A DNA stretch of 64,000 nucleotides from the NCBI RefSeq assembly GCF_028618555.1, contig NZ_JAQITD010000003.1, positions 1 through 64,000 on the forward strand, in the 5' to 3' direction. How positions within the stretch are numbered: position 1 is the first letter of the stretch; every line of letters starts with the position of its first letter. The stretch comes from Bartonella sp. CM31XJBT (GTDB taxonomy: Bacteria; Pseudomonadota; Alphaproteobacteria; Rhizobiales; Rhizobiaceae). This document shows positions 56,785 to 64,000 of the stretch, piece by piece. The notes beneath the pieces are model-generated. The model saw nothing but the letters and a program-made list of their open reading frames with translations. It was not told where the DNA came from and searched no databases. A program made the translations under genes and the position numbers.

Positions 56785-57060
56785 ATGAACCAAGAGACTA
56801 CAGTTCTACAAGATGCTTTAGAGCACCTAGAAAAGGCACTTAGAACTTTAGAGATCACCATAATAAACCGTAATGCCGTTATTGATAAAAATAACGAATG
56901 GGAAGAAGAAATCCAACGAATGAATGCTGACCGCAGCCATCTTGCCCAAGCGCTTGACAAAGCTGAAGCCCAAATTGAACGCTTAGAGTCCGTAAACAAA
57001 GAAGTTTCCAAACGTCTTATTAAAGCAATGGAAACAATTCGTGTTGTCATTGATAGATAA
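56785..57060 (+). CDS. DUF4164 family protein
   Basis: 91 residues, nearly all coiled coil (MNQETTVLQDALEHLEKALR ... LAQALDKAEAQIERLESVNK). Rhizobiales carry this gene beside zapA. It is thought to act with ZapA, though evidence is thin. ATG 56785 has AAAGGA upstream. 12 bases before zapA. Confidence 0.82.
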   Translation: MNQETTVLQDALEHLEKALRTLEITIINRNAVIDKNNEWEEEIQRMNADRSHLAQALDKAEAQIERLESVNKEVSKRLIKAMETIRVVIDR

Positions 57061-57072
57061 AGGTTTGAATGT

Positions 57073-57456
57073 ATGGAAACTGTTTCCGTTACCATTGATG
57101 GTAAAATTTATCGCATGGCTTGTGACAAAGGACAAGAACGTCGTCTTATTGCGCTTGCTGCTCAATTAGATCAATATATCACACATTTAAAGAACAATTT
57201 TGGTGAAATTGGCGACCATCGTTTATCGGTTATGGCTGGCATAATGATTATCGATGAAATGGAAGAAATAAAACGAGAAAATAAAAAATTACAAGAAGAC
57301 TACAATGCTCTTTTACGACTCCACAACGAAAGAGACCGCACCATGGGGAAAATTATGCGTGACACCACACAACGCATTGAAAATCTCACCAACCAATTGC
57401 TCAAAGATGATCAAAACCACACAAACATTCAAGAACAAGAACAGGAAGATTTCTAA
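57073..57456 (+). CDS. zapA: Cell division protein ZapA
   Basis: 127 residues: METVSVTIDGKIYRMACDKGQ (N-terminal globular domain), a long coiled coil and acidic tail. ZapA promotes FtsZ bundling. The tail (QEQEQEDF) is a family variant. Co-transcribed with the DUF4164 gene. Confidence 0.9.
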   Translation: METVSVTIDGKIYRMACDKGQERRLIALAAQLDQYITHLKNNFGEIGDHRLSVMAGIMIIDEMEEIKRENKKLQEDYNALLRLHNERDRTMGKIMRDTTQRIENLTNQLLKDDQNHTNIQEQEQEDF

Positions 57457-57534
57457 AAAGTACATCAGCGCATAATAAACCAGAGACTTGACTTGTCCGC
57501 CACATCTCACAGGATAAAAATTCTTAAACCCACA

Positions 57535-57562
57535 CCAGTCTGTAAACAGTCTGGTTTCTTAT
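57535..57562 (+). terminator. Terminator-like hairpin after zapA
   Basis: CCAGTCTG-TAAA-CAGTCTGG (one mismatch) followed by TTTCTTAT, 78 bases after the stop. Confidence 0.6.
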
Positions 57563-57599
57563 AGGAAGGATTCCAGCTACTCACAACTTATGGGATTAA

Positions 57600-57745
57600 C
57601 TTAAACCTCAACAAGAAAGCCCTACCCTGAATATTTCACCTCCGCACAAACGCTTCCTATATCAAGGAGACTGCCTTATATCACCACACTTCAAATGAGA
57701 TGTCTTTTCACAGCGCAATAAGATAACAAAACCAACATCATGTAA
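57600..57745. repeat. Dispersed intergenic repeat R2, copy 3
   Basis: Contains TGAATATTTCACC, TATATCAAGGAG and TATATCACCACACTTCAAATG. Matches copies at 16960 and 36990. Confidence 0.55.
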
Positions 57746-58211
57746 AAAAAATCATATAAATGACAACAGCAACAAACAAATAAAGCACCCTTCGAAAAAA
57801 AGAACTATATTCATGTTCCCTATGAATGCATGTCCAAAATCCTTGCCCCTAGATAATATCAAGCAGATTCAATATATTAAAAAAATAACCTTATCTATTA
57901 TACCGTAAAACACCGCTATTTGATAATATAAGCACCATAGAGTCTTTGCACCTAGAATGTCCATCCGATGAAACCCACCGAAAAGAACCGTATCATTTAT
58001 AAACCAGCGTGAATTAAGTATTTTCATCCTTTAGAGCAAGAAAAAAGTCAAAACCGAAGAGTATGTTAATCTCATACAACCTCAAACATCATAAACAACA
58101 ATAATAGCTCTTGAAAACATCCTCTACCGCTATTTTTATCCTTATAACAAATAATCCATATTCCTCTCCCCACCCCCCAAAATCTCCAAGCTTAATAAAA
58201 GAGCAAGTCGG
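57746..58211. other. Intergenic, unassigned
   Basis: AT-rich; nothing recognised. Confidence 0.3.
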
Positions 58212-58438
58212 CACCATCATTATAACCAGCCCTCAATATTGCGACAGCCCCCTTGGCTCTTAAAACGGTTCATAAGAAGTATGCCTTTCTTGTACAATTT
58301 TTACCCACATGTCCCACCCGCTTGTGACGTACAAGCAAAGAGTTATAATTAACAAAACATAAATAAATTGAAGAGAATTTTACGGAATTCGGGGTTCTAA
58401 TTCAAGTTTAATAACGATAAATTATCATTATAAATCAA
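58212..58438 (-). repeat. Dispersed repeat R1 (reverse orientation)
   Basis: GGCACCATCATTATAACC start, CTCAATATTGCGACAGCCC, TTTCTTGTACAATTTTTACC, and the ATTATAAATCAATATG end. Confidence 0.7.
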
Positions 58439-58856
58439 TATGTTGCAAATGATCAGACAAAGCATATTTTAAAAACACATTCACCCATCACTTTTTCTCA
58501 TAACATACCAGTACGATTTTTTAGGCACATAATTTTAATTTTATTCAATTCTGTCTGCAAAAGTTTAAAATGAGAACAATTTCAAGACTCTCATTCAAAA
58601 AGAAAAAGAATAAATTCTCATTATCAATGAACATCTCGCTCGTATAAACTCAATAAAGCAATCCCCAATATGCCTTAATGAAATAAAAGGGGGGCTCCCA
58701 TTAAATGCCCTACCGTAAAAGCAGCTTCCTCAGAACTAAAACAAAATCAACAGACAACATCACCGCATCTGCTCCCATCCCCAAACTGGACAACCTAACG
58801 CAATACCTTTCTATCTTACGATAAGAGATAAAAGAATAATGGGTTCTATGGAGGCA
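58439..58856. other. Intergenic with a patch resembling pyk
   Basis: About 58725-58785 (GCAGCTTCCTCAG, TCAACAGACAACATCACCGC) resembles pyk at 59745-59815, suggesting an older pyk fragment. The rest is unassigned. Confidence 0.4.
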
Positions 58857-59274
58857 TTCACAAGAGGCGCGCACCCGTTGTTTTTAAAGCCTGTTCAAAG
58901 GCGCATGAAAAAACACCATGCGTAAACGGCTCAAATCCCTTTCGTTCCATCTTGAGAGACAGAAGCAATACGTAAGAGATTTGTCGCACCGGGCGTTCCA
59001 AGGGGAACCCCAGCTGTCACAAGGAAGCGATCTCCTCCTTTGCAAAAGCCTTCCTGAAATGCAATAGCTGCTGCACGATCAACCATATCCTCTAAACTCC
59101 GTGCATCTTGCGTGACCACACAATGAAGCCCCCAAACTAAAGCCAAACGCCGTGCTGTTTCCACAATGGGCGATAAAGCAATAATCGGTCTATTAGGGCG
59201 TTCACGAGAGGCGCGCACCCGTTGTTTTTAAAGCCTGTTCAAAGGCGCATGAAAAAACACCATGCGTAAACGGC
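58857..59274 (-). pseudogene. Tandem copy of the pyk 3' end
   Basis: 58931-59218 encodes 95 residues identical to the pyk end (RASRERPNRPIIALSPIVE ... RIASVSQDGTKGI). A 344-bp unit repeats nearly exactly, with only a couple of base changes (TACGTAAG/TACGCAAG, GCGTGACC/GCGTAACC). The start of a further unit is at 58857-58930. It lacks the N-terminal three quarters of pyk, so it is non-functional. Confidence 0.92.
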
Positions 59275-60711
59275 TCAAATCCCTTTCGTTCCATCTTGAG
59301 AGACAGAAGCAATACGCAAGAGATTTGTCGCACCGGGCGTTCCAAGGGGAACCCCAGCTGTCACAAGGAAGCGATCTCCTCCTTTGCAAAAGCCTTCCTG
59401 AAATGCAATAGCTGCTGCACGATCAACCATATCCTCTAAACTCCGTGCATCTTGCGTAACCACACAATGAAGCCCCCAAACTAAAGCCAAACGCCGTGCT
59501 GTTTCCACAATGGGCGATAAAGCAATAATCGGTCTATTAGGGCGTTCACGAGAGGCGCGCACCCCCGTTGTTCCTGAAGCCGTATAGGCAACGATAGCGG
59601 ATAGAGCAAGTGTTTCAGCAATCTGACGTGCAGCAAGAGAAATCGCATCCGTTCCTGTTGATTCTGGTGCTGGATGTTGTGCTCCAACCTGAGCGGCATA
59701 AGTGTGATCCTGTTCGATTTGCCGCGCGATTCGGTCCATCATAAGCACAGCTTCTTCAGGATAGCGACCAGAAGCAGATTCAGCAGACAACATCACCGCA
59801 TCTGTTCCTGCATAAACTGCTGTAGCAACATCCGACACTTCTGCGCGTGTGGGAACAGGAGATGTAATCATTGATTCGAGCATTTGTGTTGCCACCACAA
59901 CAGGCTTTCCTGCTAAACGACAAGCTTTTATGAGCTCCATCTGAAGTGCAGGGACCTTTTCCAAGGGCATTTCCACTCCAAGATCACCCCGTGCAATCAT
60001 AATACCATCGGATACCTCAATAATTTTCTCTATATGCTCCAAGGCTTGAGGCTTTTCGATTTTAGCCATCAAAGACACCTTGCTTTTCGTCAACTGACGC
60101 ACCGCTATAATATCTTCTGGACGTTGAATAAAAGAAAGAGCAACCCAATCAACAGGCTGCTGTAAAAGAGCCTGAAGATCCTCCTTATCTTTTGACGTCA
60201 TCGAATCAAAAGGCAAAATTGTATCGGGAAAACTGACACCCTTTCGATCAGAAATACGGGTTCCAGAAACCACGCGACACTGTACAGAATGACCATCACA
60301 AACTTGCGCACGCAGTTCCACCCTTCCATCATCAATCAACAACCGATCCCCTGGTTTAACAGCCGAAAATACATCCTCATGAGGGAAAAAAACACGCTGT
60401 GCATCACCAAGAACATCGCGATTATCTAATGTAAAGCTTTGCCCAACACGCAAATCTTCTTGCCCCTTAGCAAAACGCCCCACACGCAGTTTTGGCCCCT
60501 GAAGATCCACTAAAATACCAATGGGGCGTCGAACTGTTTTTTCAACTTCTCGTATAGACTTGACCAAATCACCCAGCATATCACGATCAGTATGGCTCAT
60601 ATTAAGACGAAAAACGTCTGCCCCTGCCCTAAAAAGCTTCTCAATCATCAAACGAGAAAAAGAAGAAGGACCAAGAGTCGCAATAATTTTTACTTTACGT
60701 GCACGTTTCAC
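59275..60711 (-). CDS. pyk: Pyruvate kinase
   Basis: 478 residues. KIIATLGPSSFSRLMIEKLF start; catalytic SLMAKIEKPQALEHIEKII (Lys about 221) and GIMIARGDLGVEMPLEKVP; C-terminal allosteric domain with SGTTGVRASRERPN. It makes pyruvate and ATP from phosphoenolpyruvate. Overlaps the DUF1036 gene by 4 bases (ATGA-type), so the two are co-transcribed. The 3' quarter is duplicated downstream. Confidence 0.96.
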   Translation of the reverse strand: MKRARKVKIIATLGPSSFSRLMIEKLFRAGADVFRLNMSHTDRDMLGDLVKSIREVEKTVRRPIGILVDLQGPKLRVGRFAKGQEDLRVGQSFTLDNRDVLGDAQRVFFPHEDVFSAVKPGDRLLIDDGRVELRAQVCDGHSVQCRVVSGTRISDRKGVSFPDTILPFDSMTSKDKEDLQALLQQPVDWVALSFIQRPEDIIAVRQLTKSKVSLMAKIEKPQALEHIEKIIEVSDGIMIARGDLGVEMPLEKVPALQMELIKACRLAGKPVVVATQMLESMITSPVPTRAEVSDVATAVYAGTDAVMLSAESASGRYPEEAVLMMDRIARQIEQDHTYAAQVGAQHPAPESTGTDAISLAARQIAETLALSAIVAYTASGTTGVRASRERPNRPIIALSPIVETARRLALVWGLHCVVTQDARSLEDMVDRAAAIAFQEGFCKGGDRFLVTAGVPLGTPGATNLLRIASVSQDGTKGI

Positions 60712-61196
60712 GGTGGAGAATTTCCTGAAAGAGAAGGTATAACTGAATTGTTTAACAAAGACTCATCCGTCAACTGTACCATCCAACTGGTTTGATTTCC
60801 GGTATCGATCTCTTTAAATTCAGCCTTTTGATATCCTCGAGGGAAACAATCATGAACCCCTTGAATGGTAAATTGGCTATCTTGTACACACATGGTCACA
60901 GAGCCTGCCCAGTTCCCTTTTTTTTGTGCTCCTTCCGCATAAAAATAATAAAACCGTGAAGCAAGAGGCCCCTCAATTAAAGTTTTACATTCCGTCACTG
61001 GTACCGTCCACCAGCCTTCGCTCACCCACCCTGAAAATGTACGATATCCAAGAGCAACCCCTACAGACTGTTGGGTTGTATTACAAACTCTAAAGTCAGC
61101 TTTTGCAAAAACAACGAGGGGAAACAAGAGCAAAATACTCAAGAGAAAAACTTTTAATCCTTTCTGAAACACCCAATATCGTTTTTTTAAAATCAC
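60708..61196 (-). CDS. DUF1036 family secreted protein
   Basis: 162 residues with a signal peptide (cleavage near VVFAKA) and the DUF1036 core: DFRVCNTTQQSVGVALGYR, GWVSEGWWTVPVTECKTLI, SRFYYFYAEGAQ. Function unknown; the family is found just upstream of pyk in many Rhizobiales. Confidence 0.9.
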   Translation of the reverse strand: MILKKRYWVFQKGLKVFLLSILLLFPLVVFAKADFRVCNTTQQSVGVALGYRTFSGWVSEGWWTVPVTECKTLIEGPLASRFYYFYAEGAQKKGNWAGSVTMCVQDSQFTIQGVHDCFPRGYQKAEFKEIDTGNQTSWMVQLTDESLLNNSVIPSLSGNSPP

Positions 61197-61458
61197 AAAA
61201 CTTCCTCTATAATGTCAAATTCTCAAAACAAATTACACATTTCTTTTTTAAAAGCTTTTCAAATCTAAAACGTATATTTTCATATTTTTCTTTTTATAGC
61301 CCTTTTATCAATGCATATATCTTAAAAATTTTACAAAATATTTAAAGTCAATTTGTAAAAAAGCTGTGTAGCTTGATTTACTTTTTATTTTCAAGCTTTT
61401 TTAACATAAATTCGTCGTCGAAAAACAACTTTAAATATATAACTTGGAGAAAAATACA

Positions 61459-61719
61459 ATGAACGATACAGTAACCGATCAAACACACGCTATATCCGTA
61501 AACCAATTACGCTCTTTTATCGAACGTATTGAACGACTAGAAGAAGAGAAAAAAACCATTTCTGATGATATTAAAGACGTTTATACTGAACTTAAAGGCT
61601 CTGGCTTTGATAGTAAAGCTGTTCGAAGCATTATACGGCTGCGTAAAAAAGAAGAGCATGAAAGAATGGAAGAAGAAGCAATCATTGAACTTTATAAAAA
61701 TGCGCTTGGTATGAATTAA
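61459..61719 (+). CDS. gapR: DUF2312 / GapR family nucleoid protein
   Basis: 86 residues: [59 protein letters not shown]. GapR binds overtwisted AT-rich DNA ahead of replication and transcription in Caulobacter. ATG 61459 has GGAG 9 bases upstream; a TTG at 61444 would overlap that site. Confidence 0.92.
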   Translation: MNDTVTDQTHAISVNQLRSFIERIERLEEEKKTISDDIKDVYTELKGSGFDSKAVRSIIRLRKKEEHERMEEEAIIELYKNALGMN

Positions 61720-61849
61720 AGCCATTGATAACATTGGAAATTTTCTTAAGAAAAGAAAATACAAAAAACAAATGGCAAAAAATAAATGAATGTATAAAAA
61801 TTTCACCCAACAATAAGCCGTTTGTGTAACTTGTAACGAGACTATCGGT

Positions 61850-62090
61850 CACAGAATACACAATATTGCAACAGCCCTCACATTTAAAAGGATTTATACA
61901 GAGAATTTTTATTCTTATTCTTCAATCATTGTTTATCCACATAAACCCTCACTTGTATGCCAACCCAGTTTGTGATGTGCAAGAGAGGTGTTTTTTATGA
62001 TTAAACATCAATAAATTTGAAGTGAGAAAGTCTTCCGATATTGAGGACTCTCTTCAAATTGAAAAAAAATGAATTATGATGATAAATCAA
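61850..62090 (-). repeat. Dispersed repeat R1 (reverse orientation)
   Basis: Contains ACACAATATTGCAACAGCCC, TGCCAACCCAGTTTGTGATG and the ATGATGATAAATCAATT end. Confidence 0.65.
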
Positions 62091-62257
62091 TTTATTATCT
62101 ACGAAAAGAAACATATGAAAATGGTCAGCAGTTGAAATCCGCTAAACGAGATTCTAAACTATTTATAAAAGAAGAGGTGGTTAAAGATCTTAATCTTTGA
62201 GGATAGGGAGAAATTCAGCATATTTACACATTTGATAAAAAGACCCTTAACAAAACT
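62091..62257. other. Unassigned spacer
   Basis: No gene recognised. Confidence 0.3.
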
Positions 62258-62824
62258 TTATTGGAATCTATTAACGGACTCATAAAGATCATTGATTCGA
62301 GAGGTTAGAATGTGATCTCTCCATTTTCCAGAAATCATCAAATAGTCTTTGGCATAGCCCTCTTTTTCAAAATGAAGGCGTTTTAATAAACGTTCGCTTT
62401 TTATGTTCTCAGGTCTATAATTTGCCATCACTCTATGTAGATGATAAACATGAAAGATATGGCGTATTAGAGCCGATAAACTCTCAAACATGAGACCTTT
62501 GCCTTGTTGTTTTTCATCAAGAGAAAAACCAAGATGACAGGCTTGAAAAACACCCCGAACCACATTTGTAAAATTCACAACACCGATGACTGTGTTTTCA
62601 TTTTTTAATCGTACAGCATATCGATATGCTTGTCCCTGTGCACTTTCACAAGCAAATGCATTGGCTCGTGTTTCCCAAGCTGTTAGGGTATGGTAATCGT
62701 CAGATCTAACAGGTTCAAAAGGATGCAGATGATTCGCATTACGGAGGTAATAAGAAGACAGTTCAGCTGCATCTTCTAAACCGATCAATGTAGAAATTGT
62801 TTGCTTTGTTTTAATTGCCATCAT
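62258..62824 (-). CDS. GNAT acetyltransferase (RimJ-like)
   Basis: 188 residues. GNAT core with YRYAVRLKNENTVIGVVNFTNVVRG and the acetyl-CoA loop DEKQQGKGLMFESLSAL; HRVMANYRPENIKSERLLKRLHFEKEG. RimJ-type enzymes acetylate ribosomal protein N-termini, but the substrate here is unproven. ATG 62824 follows AGGAGAAA. Confidence 0.88.
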   Translation of the reverse strand: MMAIKTKQTISTLIGLEDAAELSSYYLRNANHLHPFEPVRSDDYHTLTAWETRANAFACESAQGQAYRYAVRLKNENTVIGVVNFTNVVRGVFQACHLGFSLDEKQQGKGLMFESLSALIRHIFHVYHLHRVMANYRPENIKSERLLKRLHFEKEGYAKDYLMISGKWRDHILTSRINDLYESVNRFQ

Positions 62825-62856
62825 TTTCTCCTCCTAAACAATATTACAATAACACG

Positions 62857-63105
62857 TTGATTTATCTTAACAAATCATCATTTTTAAACTCAAATCATAA
62901 TGTCGAATACAGTAAGCTTTCCTCATCACAACACTTCTTACGTTAGCATCAATGAGGATCATTTGCTTTTCCATCATAAGCGGAGGTGGTATGTTTAAAG
63001 CATAAGGTAAAGACAAGGGAATATTTCTTATGAATGCTCTCAAGTTCCAAGGGGCGCTGTAGCAACATTGGGGACTGGCAAAGTATGCAATGGAACTGGC
63101 ATACT
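62857..63105 (+). repeat. Dispersed repeat R1 (forward orientation)
   Basis: TTGATTTATCTTAACAAATC start; AACATTGGGGACTGGCAAAG near the end. Confidence 0.65.
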
Positions 63106-63134
63106 TCCATATACGAAATTTTGAAAAAACTCAC

Positions 63135-63345
63135 GGCAAAGATAGTTTTGTTTCTTTGCCTTGTAAGCTCAGAGCATGCTTGTTTTGCGCTATCATATCA
63201 CTGTCCCCCCGTATACAAATCCCAATGACCATCACCTTGAGGTGCTATATGTTACAGTGCGATCTAAAAAGTCTCTGCCATAACTCGTCAACAACACTGT
63301 TCGCGCAAAATCAGCCATAAGATCTTGTAACAAATCAAAGAAAAG
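63135..63345 (-). pseudogene. Decayed copy of the uup-like 3' region
   Basis: Matches 63765-63940: GAGCATGCTTGTTTTGCGC, TATCATATCACTGT, CAATGACCATCACCTTGAGG, CGATCTAAAAAGTCTCTGCC. Frame is broken. Its 5' side runs into R1. Confidence 0.8.
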
Positions 63346-63393
63346 CGATGATGCAATACGAATTAAAATGCTTAGATATTAATATCTAAAACA

Positions 63394-64000
63394 TTACCGT
63401 GAACACGCTTCCATTTCTTCGCGTAAAATTTCAAGCTCTAACCATTCTTCTTCTTTTTGTGTGCAAGTATTTTTCTTTTTTTCCAACGTTGTTGATAAAC
63501 GCTCAAAACGCTCTTTATCACTGCGATAGAGAGCTGGATCAGAGAGTTCTTGCTCAATTTTTTTGATTTCGTCCTGCAAAACAGCAATTTCTTCAGGCAA
63601 TTTTTCCAATGCATAAACCTGCTTATAAGACAATTTACTTCGTGTTTTTTTCTCCCGCCCTATCAAGCCATGATCTGTTGATGTGTCCTGCTTTGAAAGC
63701 TCTCCCGCATGAGATTTTGAAGGTGCTTTACGCTGCGATAATTCTGTTTTTTTGCGTTGTAAACGAAGAGCATGCTGGTTTTGCGCCATCATATCACTGT
63801 AGCCGCCCGCATACAAAACCCAATGACCATCACCTTGAGGTGCCAACATATGCGTTACAGTACGATCTAAAAAGTCTCTGTCATGGCTGACCAACAATAC
63901 AGTTCCCGCAAAATCAGCAATAAATTCTTGCAACAAATCCAAAGTTTCCATATCCAAATCATTGGTCGGTTCATCAAGAATCAAAAAATTTGCAGGACGA
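63394..64000 (-). CDS. uup: ABC-F family ATPase (Uup-like), C-terminal part
   Basis: The frame runs off the window at 64000; about 201 residues are seen. The second Walker B is LILDEPTNDLDMETLDLL and the H-switch VLLVSHDRDFLDRTVT. A C-terminal coiled coil follows (LPEEIAVLQDEIKKIEQELS, EEWLELEILREEMEACSR), as in Uup. ABC-F proteins act on ribosomes; Uup is linked to transposon excision and to branched DNA. Confidence 0.88.
   Translation of the reverse strand, partial: RPANFLILDEPTNDLDMETLDLLQEFIADFAGTVLLVSHDRDFLDRTVTHMLAPQGDGHWVLYAGGYSDMMAQNQHALRLQRKKTELSQRKAPSKSHAGELSKQDTSTDHGLIGREKKTRSKLSYKQVYALEKLPEEIAVLQDEIKKIEQELSDPALYRSDKERFERLSTTLEKKKNTCTQKEEEWLELEILREEMEACSR

Noticed and set aside
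57460-57600. 6S RNA (ssrS) downstream of zapA
   Set aside because: ssrS often lies here in alphaproteobacteria, but I see no long bulged hairpin with the expected conserved bases, only a short terminator.
58931-59218. A separate short pyruvate-kinase-like gene
   Set aside because: It is an exact tandem copy of the pyk C-terminus with no start site or catalytic domain.
1-64000. tRNA or rRNA genes
   Set aside because: I looked for T-arm-like GGTTCRAATCC motifs and paired acceptor stems and saw none. This is by eye; tRNAscan would be decisive.

Overview
This 64 kb AT-rich window looks like chromosomal sequence from a Bartonella species (Alphaproteobacteria, Rhizobiales). The evidence is: the end of a VirB/Vbh-type type IV secretion locus followed by a VbhA-VbhT (Fic-BID) pair; the alphaproteobacterial order ruvCAB-ybgC-tolQRAB / pal-cpoB-tilS-ftsH-glmM; alphaproteobacterial cell-cycle genes (trcR-like DUF1013, rcdA/DUF1465, gapR/DUF2312); and several xre regulator genes, each behind a structured leader like the Brt-Trp loci known from Bartonella. 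The species cannot be fixed from the sequence alone.

Layout. 1-2.6 kb: virB9 (3' end), virB10, virB11. 2.6-6.1 kb: toxin-antitoxin and effector debris around an intact vbhA-vbhT pair (decayed yafQ, intact dinJ-like antitoxin, a BID-tail remnant, higA with a decayed higB, and a decayed membrane protein gene). 6.3-26.3 kb: a mostly minus-strand housekeeping block (glmM, ftsH, tilS, cpoB, pal, trcR-like, then yebC on plus, tolB, tolA, tolR, tolQ, ybgC, ruvB, ruvA, ruvC). The Tol-Pal system is complete and couples outer-membrane constriction to division. cpoB has a large internal repeat expansion. 26.3-32.9 kb: repeats, rcdA with two downstream copies of its 3' end, an OpgC-type membrane acyltransferase, a ThiE-like gene, an orphan TIR-domain effector, and a ParE/ParD-type pair whose toxin is frameshifted. 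33-38.6 kb: an array of xre (Trp-like) regulators. Three are intact, each behind its own approximately 210-nt structured leader (Brt-like), and two are decayed. A Sel1-repeat protein and an orphan TrbH-like lipoprotein lie among them. 39-41 kb: efp, suhB and a decayed suhB copy. 41.6-43.3 kb: an unrecognised membrane coiled-coil protein with five 28-residue repeats. 43.7-47.8 kb: rpmE and an ABC exporter, flanked by an inverted duplication. 48.4-49.7 kb: a second, complementary-decayed copy of the higA-higB-membrane protein block. 50.4-57.5 kb: glycolysis/pentose phosphate genes tkt-gap-pgk-fba on minus, with a DUF4164 gene and zapA on plus. 58.9-64 kb: pyk (3' end duplicated), a DUF1036 gene, gapR, a GNAT acetyltransferase, and the 3' part of an ABC-F (uup-like) gene.

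Two themes recur. First, many genes sit next to decayed copies of one of their own ends (vbhT, ruvC, rcdA, opgC, thiE-like, suhB, rpmE, the ABC gene, pyk, uup), so local segmental duplication followed by decay is pervasive here. Second, a dispersed approximately 230-260 bp non-coding repeat (called R1 here) occurs at least eight times. One copy interrupts a duplicated ABC gene fragment, so it behaves like a non-autonomous mobile element. The most distinctive system is the leader-RNA/xre array: the leaders differ in sequence but keep their pairing by compensatory changes, and each promoter carries an operator-like inverted repeat.
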